The translations under genes and the position numbers were made by a program. Positions 11,285 through 22,920 of a DNA stretch of 64,000 nucleotides are shown one piece after another. The notes under the pieces were generated by a model that was given only the letters and a program-made list of their open reading frames with translations, was not told the DNA's origin and did not search any database. Each line of letters opens with the position of its first letter. Positions within the stretch are counted from its first letter, which is position 1. Origin of the DNA: Entoloma clypeatum (Eukaryota > Basidiomycota > Agaricomycetes > Agaricales > Entolomataceae); assembly GCA_963565915.1 (NCBI GenBank), contig OY751485.1, forward strand, positions 496,001-560,000, written 5' to 3'.

Positions 11285-11553
11285 AGAGTGGTAGCTACCA
11301 TTTTAATCATTATTTTACAGCACTTGCCATTAGTGCTTGATGCATAGTTCCGTAGTCTTTATGATATGATATTTTAATGATATTCCAAAGGTACCTTGGC
11401 ATCATTCTCCATCATAAATATCATTCTGCTTCATATCATATCATGAATCATCATAAACACTGAGTACCAGGATCATTAGGAATGACTGGATATCATTCCG
11501 CTTCATTTTATATCATAAATCATCATACCAGAATCATTAGGAATGACTGGATA
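11285..11553. repeat. AT-rich dispersed repeat, partial
   Basis: Rich in ATCATT/ATGATATT words. Part is an about 60-bp tandem unit (GGAATGACTGGATATCATTC core). Related sequence is at 14123-14288 and, in reverse orientation, at 51330-51716. No coding capacity. The last 52 bp (11502-11553) are repeated exactly at 14123-14174. Confidence 0.7.
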
Positions 11554-13761
11554 GCAGAACAATCACAGGCTAGCCTCATTTCCTACGTAGACGATGGGAC
11601 CATTATAGTCCAGTCTGAAACGTGGAAGGAAAACCTTGCCAAACTAAAAAAGGCATACAAATGTCTGTTTGAGTTGACTACGGCCCTTGGGCTTGTCCTC
11701 GAACACTCTAAATCGGAGGCGTTCCATTTCTCCAGGAAGAATGGTGACGATAACCCCCCGGTTGACCTAGGATATGTGCCCTTCACAGGTGACTCCCCTC
11801 TTGTCCCCAAGACCTTCTGGAGGTACCTGGGATTCTTCTTCGACTGTAAGCTCCTCTTCACTGAGCATGCAAAACGGTATGCCACTAAGGCATTTTCCGC
11901 AATGGGAGCCTTACTATCACTGGGAAACTCAGTCCGAGGACTCACGCCCAAACACAAACGCACCCTATACCGATCATGTATTCTACCGATCGCTCTATAT
12001 GGGGCCAATCTATGGAACTTCGATGGCGCCTGAAATAAGGGGGTCATCAAGTCTATCTCCAGAGTACAGAGGCACGCAGCCCTGTGGATCCTGGGAGCCT
12101 TCCGTACCACCCCCACAGGGGCGGTCGAATCTCTTGCCGGCCTGCCTCCGGTGCACCTGCACCTAAAGAAGCTCTCCTGCAGAAACTGCGTCCGTATGCA
12201 GTCTCTTGCACCACGGCACATGACCGTCATGGTCTGCGATGAGGAAGATCCCTCAAAACGACCATGGTACTCCCCGGAATTTATGTACAATCTTCAATCC
12301 CCCCTCATTGATATCTGGGCATACCGTGCAAACGTGACTGTCCCCCTATCACCCTTTAATAGCTACAACGAGCCAGGAAAACACGTCCTCGACCGATTCC
12401 CTGACCGCATCATCCATGACATCACTCTTATCCGCAGCAAAACCGCTAAGGAGCGTGCCGAAGCCAGGAAGTTACGCCTCGCAACTCTTAACAAGGTGTT
12501 CGATGCCAACATCTGCTCTAACAAGTCCACGGTCATTGTTACCGACGCGGCGGTTCCCTCCCTCATGTCGGGTCATCAAGCTGTTGCAGCTTGGGAAACC
12601 TGGCACATGGGGTACTCCATCAACAAAGACTGGGCGGCTGGTGGCCTCGCAGTCTCTGACGACACTGAAACCTTAGCAATAGGGCACGGGTTCTCTAACC
12701 TGGTCACTCTGCTAGGGGGTCTCTCCCAACTGGAGGAAATCCACATCTTCACCGACTCTGTTAACGCCATCCGGCACGCCACAGACCCGGACCTCCACTC
12801 TTCGCAGGCAACTGCGCTCGCTATCATCAGCAACCTGGTCCCTTGGTTTGAGGAACCAGGTCTGAAATCCAAGGTCTTCTTTCACCATGTCCCTGATTGC
12901 TCGGACTATGGCTTCGAACCCCATCGTGCAGTGCACGACTTCGCCTCCTCAATACACATCGAGTGTGGCGAGTCGGCCTCCAGATCCCTCAACTTCAATA
13001 CGAAACAATTCACGGACGACATGCTAGGCAACTGGAACAACTTGTATCAGTCCCCCAAGTATGTTGGCCGTCACTACCAATTCCCGAGGACGTGCGTCAG
13101 ATGCCAAGACCACGCTCGGGCCAAAAGAATGAAACCATCCCACCTCAAGGGCGGCACATGGCTTAAGGATGTGGGTCACTCCCAATCCCTCACGGCTCAA
13201 ATGGTTCGCGGCCTCACCAGTCACGCCCCAATTGGCCACTATAGACATAGGTTCAATATTGGCGACAAGGTTGAACAGTGCGACTGTGGTTCAGGGTCCG
13301 TCGAGGACTTCGCCCACGTACTCTACAAATGTCTGCACCACCCCACCAGGCCCCCAGACATGCCCACCTTCTCGAGGAACACTCCCATGTGGGACAACTT
13401 CGGGAAATTCATTATGGATAACCCAGGGGCCTTTGCCTTTAGGGATCGTCCAACGCCCAACACAACCGTTGGCGGTAGTCACGTGGTAGCGCACTGGGTA
13501 CAAAGGGGTGCAGCCCCCTCTGGCAAGCGAACACGATTGAAGGATAAGAACCGCACAGGTGCTTCTTTGGGGGGTAGGGCGCAGACACCCCCCAGCGCCG
13601 CTAACGGCCAACCTCACAAGGTTGGAGTGCTCTTGTATTGCGCGGCCGAGTATTCGGGTGCGCATACTAACACATTTGTTTATAACAGACTCCCCTGTCC
13701 TGGCGCGAGGACTTATCAGCTCGACGGAGCTTTGCGCCGCCTGTTCTTCTTGCGTACGTAG
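11554..13761 (+). pseudogene. LINE ORF2 C-terminal part: RT, RNase H, Cys/His motif
   Basis: One frame with a single internal TGA at 12031-12033. It starts inside RT at SYVDDGTI, continues through the LINE-type thumb (FWRYLGFFFDCKL, ILPIALYGANLW), RNase H (TDAAVPSLM... IHIFTDSVNAI) and a C-terminal CDCGSG...FAHVLYKC metal-binding motif. Endonuclease and most of RT are missing, so it cannot act. Codon use is more GC-rich than in the neighbouring Gypsy and AT repeats. Confidence 0.88.
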
Positions 13762-13835
13762 ATCCTCGGATCGATGTAGTTTACTCTATGTCAAGCGGAC
13801 TGTACCCCTAGTATACCGCTATATAAATTGATGGC

Positions 13836-13866
<31 letters not shown>
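11554..13866 (+). mobile_element. 5'-truncated LINE with poly(A) tail
   Basis: Non-LTR retrotransposon 3' end: RT from the YVDD motif, RNase H, a Cys/His-rich tail, a short 3' UTR and a poly(A) run at 13834-13866. The last about 80 bp of its 3' UTR recur at 18345-18433 with their own poly(A), which fixes the 3' end of the family. 5' truncation is usual for LINEs. No clear TSD is found. Confidence 0.88.
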
Positions 13867-13870
<4 letters not shown>

Positions 13871-14122
13871 AAGTTGATATTCAAATGGAAGCTAATACAT
13901 GATTCTACATAAGTTTAAATACTATGTCAGAGGACATGTGGCTTCGTCAGAGTCGGATAACAAGTGGCTATCGGAGATGCTTAACATAAGTAAAATGGTC
14001 AGATGTAAGTAATGTACGTAGTAACGAGATTCATAACAGTAAGTATGCATAATAAGTATTAGTCAAAATGTCGGAGGTGTCGGAATTGGTCGGAAATCGT
14101 TGGAATTGATTGGAATGTAACA
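13867..14122 (-). repeat. Family E LTR fragment
   Basis: Reverse complement of about 4579-4867. Its TG end (TGTTACATTCC in minus orientation) is at 14122 and it is cut at the LINE poly(A). Confidence 0.75.
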
Positions 14123-14288
14123 TTCATTTTATATCATAAATCATCATACCAGAATCATTAGGAATGACTGGATATCATTCCGCTCCATTTCATATCAGAA
14201 ATGATTGTGTAATCAATATCATTCCACTTCATTCTGTGTTATTCTATAGTCATTATGTTGTTGGCTGATCAATCTCTCAATAAGTTGG
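14123..14288. repeat. AT-rich dispersed repeat, partial
   Basis: Same family as 11285-11553. The first 52 bp are identical to 11502-11553. It ends next to the KDZ stop codon. Confidence 0.65.
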
Positions 14289-15492
14289 CTAATCATCCAG
14301 TTCGAAGTCATCAAGTAAATACCTGCCATCTGTGTCATCATCATTGTCAAAATCCAAAACTTTGCCACCGTCATCAATAGTCTCATCATTGTTGATGTCT
14401 CCCTCATCATCCACGATGGCCTGATGAGTGGTTCCTGGGTCCCCAGCCTTCTCGTAACGAGAGCCCCAGTCTGGAGACAGACCCTGAGCATGTAGCACTG
14501 GTAGCCAGGTCAATGCACAACTTTCAGCCATTTGCTCGCAGAGAAAAGCCTGCTTTTTTGCATAGGCAGCAATTTCATGAAGGACATCTGCATGCTCGCC
14601 ACCACGATGCAGAGCCCGGCTCTCCCACCACCCTGATTTCCACTCAAAATACACTACGACACATCACATCTCCTCCTTCACCAACATCACTTCTTCAGCC
14701 CAACGATGTTTTTGAGTCCGAGACTTTGCCCACTCGACGCGCATACTTTCATCTAAAACCTCCTCCGTTGAGTCCATGTCCGGTGCTGTTACTACCTGCG
14801 GAACGAGCCATATCCACAACATTTTGTATGTTCCCCTTGTACTCCCCATTGTCCCTGCCTTCTGCTTTTGCTTGGCCCGCTTGTCTTTCTCAGCCTCCTC
14901 ATCTCTCCCAGGACCACGCACATCCATATCCTTCAATTTGTGAAGACGCTCCTTCCAGTCCCCATCAGGATCGAGACAAACGAGAGCTTTCCAGGCCACC
15001 CGATAACGGAGAACACAACATCAGGTCTGTAAGTTGAACCGGTTGTAATGTGTGCATATCCATGTATTTGGCTTGTTCCCGGTGCCATCGACATTCAATT
15101 TTTTTAACTGCCATAAGCCGGAGATGATCCACCGCTGTCGACGCACATCTGCAAGAACATCGTCGGCTTGGGCTAGGCGAAGGCGGCATTCCTTCTTGAC
15201 AATGGCAGTGAGTCCTGATGATTCCCGCAGATGTACAGGAAGTGAGGGTGGAAGATGAAGAGGCAAAGCCTCTGCCACCTCAGTGACAACAGCATCAGGG
15301 TTGGAAGTGAGGGCTTCAGCTAGAAGAATGGCAATAGACAGCATATAAACAAGCTGCACCTCCCGCCAACGTCGGATGCGACGAAGGAGCATGGTGTGTT
15401 TATCCTGGAGGTCCGCTTGCTGCTTTGAAGTCCGAATGTTCTTGGTTTCCTCGACTTCAAGTTCAAAATCAGAAATCAGTAAGCCACGATTG

Positions 15493-16371
15493 TGTTAAGT
15501 AGGTCTGACAAGCTGCTGCCCTCGTCCAACGACCACGTCTCCTGCCCAACGGCCTCTCCTCGTGTTAAGTAGGTGAAAAGTTGGAGCTTCGTCAGAGTCC
15601 ATTGGAGGTCGGACATAGGACTGAGACTGGAGCAGAACTCCGGAAATGCGGAGGAACAACGAAGGGGAGGGATGTGGCTTCAACATATGTGTTGCGCCGC
15701 CGTTTGTTGGATAAGGTGTCCCAATTTCAGGAGGTCGGAGAAGAGGTCGGAGGTGCGGAGGTCCTCGGAAAGATCTCGGTGAGAGACACATTGATGTGGA
15801 AATGGTCGGACGACGTCGGAGTTGTGACTCGGACACAGTACTGAGCTCGTCGAAGGGTAACGATGGAGGAAGAGCAGTAGATGAGGATGTCGCCGGCATA
15901 TTGTACCACAGCGAGGATCTCTGGCATGAACGGGGAGTAGAGGAGTGAACTTTGTTGATATTCGAACTGAGGAACTACAGGTATGGTACGAGCTTAAATA
16001 CCTAAATGAGATTACTTTACGGAGATGGTCGGAGTAGGTCCGGAGTTGTGGCGTAAGTTGCCAGCGACTGTAACAAACATCGGAGATGTCAGTCAACGGA
16101 CCATGCGGAAAAGGCGATGCATAAGTAAACGGGAATATGAATATGAAATGCATAAAGGCATGGAGTTATGAATATGAAATGCACGATGGCAATGTGCGGA
16201 GATGCAGAGGTAACAGATGTCCGGAATATCGGAATTGATCGGAGATCGTTGGAGCGGAATTGATCGGAATTGATCGGAATTGATCGGAATTGATCGGAGA
16301 TGATCGGAGGTTGTTGGAGCCAGAATGGTATATAACAGATTGCTACAACACATTCTAAAAGTGAGTACACA
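15493..16371 (-). repeat. Solo LTR related to family E, inside the KDZ gene
   Basis: About 880 bp with TG...CA ends in minus orientation (...TACTTAACA). A TATTTAAG box is followed 31 nt later by CAGTTCGAATAT, matching the predicted transcript start of family E. It interrupts KDZ between GLELEEQQ and ISDFELEV. A 10-bp tandem run (GATCGGAATT) lies at 16255-16300. Candidate TSDs, GATTG and CACTG, match only 3 of 5, so the right boundary is approximate. Confidence 0.6.
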
Positions 16372-16401
16372 CACTGCTGTTCCTCAAGCTCAAGACCCAT
16401 G

Positions 16402-17555
16402 TGTATGGGCAGAGTTGAGAAACAAGGATAGAAGGAATGACTTCCTTGCTAAGGTCTCTAATCCTCTAGGGGCTTGCCCTCTCCGACGTCGGACGACTTG
16501 CAAGGGAGATCCAAAGGTTAGATTAAAGACTACTAAACAACAATATATCGTACCTTGCAAGGGAGATCCAAAGAGAAAACTCTAAGGAATCCCCTGCAAC
16601 CGAAGCAGATATATAGAAAAAGGGAATTGGAAATGGAAGCGGAACGGCAATGAGAATATATGAAATAGTAGGAATGTTTGAAATAAGATATCTGCTCCGA
16701 AAAGCGGAGTGGATCAGAGGACGTCGGAGATGGGGGTTGAAGAGATAAATATATAAGTGATGTATCGTACCGTGCATGGACTTGAAGTAATAAGGTCATG
16801 TCGAAAGACCGAAGGGCGGAGAACAGGCCATCGGAATATTGGAGATACGTTGGAGGTGTTTGGAAAGGAAAAGGAAAATGTAAAGTATAGCAAGTGTAAG
16901 TAATAAATGCACCACATCTAGAAGTCCGATAACCGGAGGGTCGGAGGTATGTTGGGAATTGTCGGAGATCATCGGAAATTGTCGGAGGTGGTGGAAAGAG
17001 AATGCGAAAGAAAGAAGAAAGGAGAAGGGAAGGGATATTGCCTGTATCGCTGGGCATGGAGAAATGCGGAGCTCCAATGGAGAAACGACAGTGTCAAGTG
17101 TGCAGGAAGTGCGGAGCTACGTCGGAAAAGGGCGGAGCTATATCGGAGGAGTGCGGAGCTCCGATGGAGGTACCAGGATATAGGAATACGGAGGGTAAGA
17201 TGGACCTTGGTGTTAGTGAAAGCAATGAAAGCGATGTTGCCTTTACGGTAAGATGGATGGAAATCCATCAGAGGGAACTATCCTGAACAAGGCTTCGGAA
17301 CATTGGAACCCAGTGGGGGTGGATGGAGGAGAGTCGGAACAGGTGGAGAGATTTCGGAGTAGATCGGAGCAGCATCGGAGCAGCATCGGAGCAGCATCGG
17401 AGGTTATAGGAGGGTGATGGAGTTGTGGTGGCAGTCAACAAAAAGGAGGATTGTCTTGACATTGTATGGGCAGAGTTGAGGAACAGAAAGAAACAAGGAT
17501 AGAAGGAATGACTTCCTTGCTAAGGTCTCTAATCCTCTAGGGGCTTGCCCTTACA
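16402..17555 (-). repeat. LTR or deletion derivative, Gypsy-C-like, with TSD
   Basis: TGTATGGGC...GCCCTTACA on the plus strand, flanked by perfect 5-bp duplications CCATG (16397-16401 and 17556-17560). Removing it joins KDZ TSFLIMG to GLELEEQQ in frame. The first about 80 bp and last 92 bp (17464-17555) are direct repeats, so it may be a collapsed element rather than a single long LTR. The interior resembles the Gypsy-C LTR (CCGACGTCGGA, AAGGGAGATCCAAAG). Confidence 0.75.
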
Positions 17556-18344
17556 CCATGATCAAGAACGACGTGAGGGTTGTCTTGTGGATGGGTAGTG
17601 AACCACAGGTGGCTTCATCGGCCTCCTCCTTCGCGAGCTCTAAACAAACATCCTGCATTGTTGTTGCTACCGAAAAAATGGATGAGGAAGTATATTAGTA
17701 ACAACATGAATGTTTATCTACCAGAGACTGGTTCTTTGTATGGGTTTGGCTTCAATTTTGGCTGCGACATGTCTTCATGCCATTCAACTACCATTTTTTC
17801 CCACTTCACGACAGTTTCTTTAGCAAATGTAGTGGTAAACTTTGTGAATAGGTCCTCGTGTTTATCCCGCAGCAGAGACACATTCTTGAAATGCTTGGAA
17901 AACATGGGACCTAGTTCAGCATACCATTAGTAATATATTGTGGGGGGGGGGGGGAATAAAAACATGCACAAAAACCAATAACCTTCCGAAAGTTCAACCC
18001 ACCCCAATGATTGTTCAGAGTCTCATGGCGTGAGGCTGGACCCATCTCCCATGTACTTGCACCAAAACATTCATCTGGGCCCATGATGTTTCAATCTCCT
18101 CGCCACAAGTCCTACCAACCCCCTCCATATAACCAAGATAGAAATTAGCCCAACATGAGGGTCCATGGCCATTGATATGCCAGCTCGGAATCGCGACCTC
18201 AATCTTCTGGCCAGCTTGTAGTTGCATTGATGGGCGGAACTCCAACATGCGATGTTCAAAATTTCTGAACCACTGGCAGGCAATATCGTAGGTGACAATG
18301 ATATGAATAATAAGGTTGCCAATGAGGCAGTAAAGAAGTGTAAA

Positions 18345-18433
18345 TCCTCGGATCGATGTAGTTTACTCTATGTCAAGCGGACTGTACCCATAGTATACCG
18401 CTATATAAATTGTTGACCAAAAAAAAAAAGAAA
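18345..18433 (+). mobile_element. Extreme 5'-truncated LINE insertion
   Basis: Only the last about 75 bp of the LINE 3' UTR plus a short A-rich tail. Flanked by a perfect 16-bp duplication AGTAAAGAAGTGTAAA (18329-18344 and 18434-18449), the mark of target-primed reverse transcription. It sits in a KDZ exon after NMDFTLLY. Confidence 0.92.
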
Positions 18434-18950
18434 AGTAAAGAAGTGTAAAGTCCATGTTGCACTGGTGTTCACCCTTTTGCAAATCTCCAACTCCATTTTT
18501 ACGGACGAGACCATGCTGCGAGCAAATGATGGCAACTGTCCCGGACACACGATAGCCAGGTGTACTTTGGGTGCCTGCACGTTCAATTGCGTCATGTGAG
18601 GATTGACATGTGTTAATCTTAATTGGTGTCAGATAAAGAAAATACACAAAATTGAACGTGTACCTCCAGTTGATCCACATAGCCCTCGAGAAATTTTTGA
18701 TACTCCTCCTCATGGACAAAATAAGCCCACCCTGGTGCAAGTTCTGAATCGTTAATACCACGGTCCTTTCCCTTGAGTTTGAAATTTCTGTCTTGGGCAA
18801 GAAAGAGGGTATTAGGAAACTAGAAACCTTTTAGCTAAATTTTCAACTCAAAAAGAGGACAAGTACTTACGATCCAGGGTCCCAGTCATGTGGGAGGTTG
18901 CGATTGGGCTGAGGACATGCTGGGCACTCTACGGCAAGTTCTCCTTGAGG

Positions 18951-19443
18951 TGTAAGGGCAACCTTACAATCCAACAACTCCGAAGTGCTCCGAAGCGACT
19001 CCGACGTCGGATGACTTTCAAGGGAAATCCAAAGTTAAATTAGACTCTATGAAGTACAATACAAGGCATACCTTGCAAGGGAAATCCAAAGGGAAAGTTC
19101 TGAGGATTCCCTTGCAGGCTAGACAGCTATATAGACGACGAGAATTGGAAATGAAAAGAGGAATGTTGAAATACAACAAAGATCGGGAGTAGGGATGGGG
19201 ACGGAATATGTAAATCGGAAGCATGCATGTGGTGGTATAAATCATTGCTCCGACTTGCACTCTGACGCGGAGGATGGGTCGGAAGTGTTGGAGGTCGGAG
19301 GTGTCGAAGGATAGATGAAAACAAAAGGAAACATAAAGTATAGTAATATAAATAATAGACATACCACAACGGTCGGAGGGTCGGAGGATGGGTCGGAGGT
19401 GTTGGAGGTGTTGGATTGAGGAAATCAGATGGTTGCCCTTACA
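18951..19443 (-). repeat. Gypsy-C 3' LTR (493 bp)
   Basis: TGTAAGGGCAACC...GGTTGCCCTTACA, with perfect 13-bp inverted ends. It pairs with 41706-42198, same length, and differs mostly by transitions. The G-rich polypurine tract is just outside, at about 19447-19455. Confidence 0.9.
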
Positions 19444-19454
19444 TTACCCCCCTT

Positions 19455-22060
19455 CTAAGGTGCAGCATCTCGACGCGCAAGGCGAAATGTACAGGACTTG
19501 AAGGCAGTTGCAGCAATTCGACGCGGAGCTCCTGGGTGTCGGCGGTAAAATTCCCGGACCAGGCGCAGAGCGTGGACATCCTCCTCTGTCTCCCATGAGT
19601 TTTCCTCATAGCCGTACCCCTTCCACTTGACTAGGAACTGCAGCTTGCCTCGTTGAAGCTGACTATCCAAGATCATTTCGACTTCATATTCCATTTCTTC
19701 TCCGACTGCAGTCGGAGGCAGAGGGATATGGACATCTTGTCGGAAGGGGTCTTCCGGAGCCAACGACAGTTTTACAATGTGGAATACGGGGTGAATGCGA
19801 GACATGGAAGGAGGGAGTTTGAGTTCGTATGCATGTGTTCTGACAGGTTGGACAACCAGAAACGGGCCTACATATCTATGAGCCAGCTTTTTGGTTGGTC
19901 GGGTGGTTTTGAGGTCAGAGGAATCCAGAAAGACCTTGTTGCCCAGTTGGAAGGTCGGAGTAGACTTCCAATGCTGGTTGTAGTACCGCGCCATGTCATC
20001 TTTGGCCTTCCCCAAAGCTGCTTGTGTTTCCTCCAATGCAGACTTCATCTGCTTGCTGAAATCCTCCATGGCCTCGATCTCTGACGGTCTTTGTCGGGGC
20101 TCAAAGCCCATACATGGGTGACGTCCAGTGTCGACATAGAAGGGGGTTTGGCACATGGACACATGGACATGGTTATTGTACGAAAACTCTGCCATCGGAA
20201 GCCATTCGTCCCAATCGTCCTGTCGCTCATTGACAAACAGTCGGAGGTATTGTTCCAATCCCTGGTTCACGCATTCCATCTGTCCGTCCGACTGTGGATG
20301 GTAGGCCATCGAGGCAGCGACCTTGATACCTAACAGCCTGTACAATTCCCGCATGAACTTGACGACAAACTGTGGTCCGCGATTGGAGACAATGGCCTCT
20401 GGAAGACCGTGAAGCTTCCAAACATGTTGAACATAAGATTTCGCAGATCCGAGGGTGGAGAGAGCGGAGTGCATCAGAATGAAGTGTCCGCATTTCCCGA
20501 CTGAGTCTACTACTACCATGATAGTGTCATACCCATGGGCTTCTGGTAGTTCAGTGATAAAATCAACACTAGTTACCTGCCATCGCTCTGACGGGACTGG
20601 GAGCAGATGGAGTTCACCAGAGGGTGTGGAGCGTCGGACCTTGGTGCGGAGGCAGGGGTCGCAAGTTTTGCAATACTGACCAATTAAACGTGCCATGTGG
20701 GGCCACCAATAAGTGCGCGATACCAACTCTAGAGTCTTCCAGCATCCTGGGTGTCCGACCACCGGATTGTCATGGTGTTGCGTGATGATTTGTTGGCAGA
20801 GCTGTGGGTTGTTGGGCACATTAATGTGATCTTGGAAGTACAGTAAACCCTCCGACTGTTGCCATTCTGCTCCGCAGACGGATGCAGCTCTGACCGTCGG
20901 AAGGGATTTGATGACCTCTGCTATGCTATCCTCTAGAAGGCCATCGCGGATGCCCTGTCGGACCTTCCAGAGGACATCGCGCTCCTCACCTTGAGTGGCT
21001 ACTCCCCGAGTGGCCCATATGGCAAACAGCTCCGGTCGGAGTAGGACTATGTCCTCGTTATCCCATGAGCCATCTCCATGGTCCGACATGACAGTGCGTC
21101 GGACTTCCCCATTGACTTGCCTGGTCGATGGTGCATCTTGAAATCAAAACGCGCTAGGTATAGAGACCACCGCACTTGTCACCGATTGAGCTTCTGGGCG
21201 GTCATGAAGTATTTGAGGTTTTTGTGATCGGTCCAAATTTCCACCATCTTCTCCGCTCCTTCAAGGAAATGTCGCCATTCCTCCAGCGCGTGGATTACAG
21301 CCAGCATCTCCTTGTCGTGAATTTCGTAGTTGCGTTCCACTGGGCTAAGGCTTTTGGAATAAAACACGACAGGGTGCCACTTACCGTCCTCCGACGGTTG
21401 GGACAGTACTGCTCCAGTCGCAAAGTCAGAGCTATCCGCTTCGACTCGCCACTCCTTGCTGTGGTTGGGGAGGACAAGTATCGGAGCGGAGGTGATCCTC
21501 CGCTTCAGACCTCCGAAGGCCCCCGCTTCCTTGTCCCCCCAGGACCATACACAGCCCTTGGTTGTGAGTCAGAACAGAGGACGTGCGATGTTGGAGAACC
21601 CTTGGATGAAACGACGATAGAAGTTAGTGAATCCAAGGAAGGACTGTACCTCCCACACATTAGTCGGAGTCGGCCACTCCGACACTCCGGCGGCCTTGAC
21701 GGGGTCCATTTCCACACATCCTTTCTCAATAATAAGGCCAAGGTATTCAATCCGTGTCTGTTCGAATTCACACTTCTCTGGTTTGAGATACAATCCATGT
21801 TGTCGGAGCTGCTCTAATACTATGTGTGTGGTCCTCCGATGCTCTGACAGGTCCGACGTAAAGATGAGAATATCATCAAGATAAACACATACACCACCTT
21901 CAGTAATAAGATCTTGTAGTATATTGTTCATCATAGTCTGAAAGGTTGAAGGACTGTTAGTGAGTCCGAAGAACATTACAAGGGGTTCAAACAGTCCCCG
22001 ATTTGTCCGAAAGGCCGCTTTCCATTCATCTCCGGGCTTGATTCGGACATTATTGTAGCC
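19455..22060 (-). pseudogene. Gypsy-C pol: RT end, RNase H, integrase, chromodomain
   Basis: RT core at 22060-21569 (WGYNNVRIKPGDEW, VYLDDILIF, FLGFTNFYRRF), then RNase H (FYSKSLSPVERNYEIHDKE, TDHKNLKYF). The last long open frame, 21089-19455, carries the integrase zinc finger (HHDNPVVGHPG...CKTCDPC), the core (VDFITELPEAHG; VSNRGPQF; AYHPQSDGQMECVNQ), a GPF motif (RYVGPFLVV) and a C-terminal chromodomain (EYEVEMILD...FLVKWKGYGYEENSWE). The second catalytic Asp of the DDE triad is Asn (20382-20384). A TGA at 21180-21182 and a break near 21570 interrupt the frame. Confidence 0.9.
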
Positions 22061-22065
22061 CCAGC

Positions 22066-22377
22066 TGTTATGCTTAACAAACCATTCCAAGGTTCAGGCA
22101 GAGTATGCAGGAAGTGGAAAGGCGAAGAGCAATGTGATTGCTAAATCTAAGGAATCTACTACAGTACAAGAGGTTTATATAGGTACTGACTATAGGCGGT
22201 AGCGGATGAGTCAGTGCTGCGGAAGGCAGTGCGCATGAGTAAGGTGACTGCGGAAGGCTATGTACAATGAGTAAGCTGACTGTGGAAAGTGAGTCAGCAC
22301 GGGAGCGAAGTATACGAAAGGAGATGACGAAGTAATGTAGTGTTATGGTTGACAAACCCATGTGATGCTTAGGCAGA
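22066..22377 (-). repeat. Gypsy-A2 left LTR, truncated composite
   Basis: The first about 275 bp match the Gypsy-A LTR. From 22341 a second LTR start (TGTTATGGTTGAC) begins and is cut at 22377, where Copia RNase H sequence starts with 2-bp microhomology. The same A/A' junction is present in the right LTR at 28770. Confidence 0.75.
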
Positions 22378-22610
22378 CGTGCGATTCCACTTCGTCAGAG
22401 AAAAAGTCTCCGAAGGGATAATTACGGTCGAATTCATTGAAGGAGTGAACAACCCTGCAGACCTTTTAACTAAGAATCTGGGAAAAATCCTCTTTTCCAA
22501 GTTTATCCCGTACTTTGGATTGATAAAAAGCTAGGCGAAACAGAGTACCTATATATATATGTGGGAAAAAGTAAGATGTATTTAGAAGTATGTACTAAAT
22601 ATGGGGGGGG

Positions 22611-22920
22611 TGTTGAAACTTTTCCCATCACGTAGATTAGATTAGATTAGATTACATCACATGACCTTTACATATCTTCATTACATACTTGTTTGGTTGG
22701 TACAAACAGTAGTACGGTATATAAGACCAGGAAACTGTCAATATCAACAAGTTGTCTCTTGACTCTTAACCAGCTCCATCGCTCTCACCAGCCTCAACCG
22801 CTCTCACTAGCCTTGCCCCCTCCAAACCATGTAAGTGACCATAGTGGTATCATAGAGTACTTCCACTATAGCTATGTTGCTCAGTACACCTGTGGCTAGC
22901 GCCCAGGTGGAACTTCAACA
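22611..22920 (+). repeat. Copia-1 LTR (shared middle LTR)
   Basis: 310 bp, TGTTGAAA...TTCAACA. Preceded by the G-run polypurine tract of one copy and followed by integrase coding sequence of another, with no PBS. Confidence 0.92.

Larger units (their letters stand above)
14289..18950 (-). pseudogene. KDZ transposase gene, middle and C-terminal exons
   Basis: C-terminal two-thirds of a fungal KDZ (Kyakuja-Dileera-Zisupton) transposase; the N-terminus is at 42199-43532. Exons read leftwards: 18871-18950 (GELAVECPACPQPNRNLP), intron 18792-18870, 18664-18791 (FLEGYVDQLE), intron 18618-18663, then HDAIERAGTQ, GVGDLQKGEHQCNMDF, YDIACQW, IPSWHINGHG, GVGRTCGEEIETSWAQMN. Introns 17911-17975 and 17667-17721 follow, then GLELEEQQ, ISDFELEVEET, IRRWREVQLVYM, SGLWQLKKLNVDGTGNKPN, WIWLVP, ESMRVEWAKSR and stop at 14289. 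It is broken by a LINE scrap, two LTRs, a frameshift after SWAQMN and another near 15010. CxC2-KDZ genes of mushrooms have this order. Confidence 0.85.
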
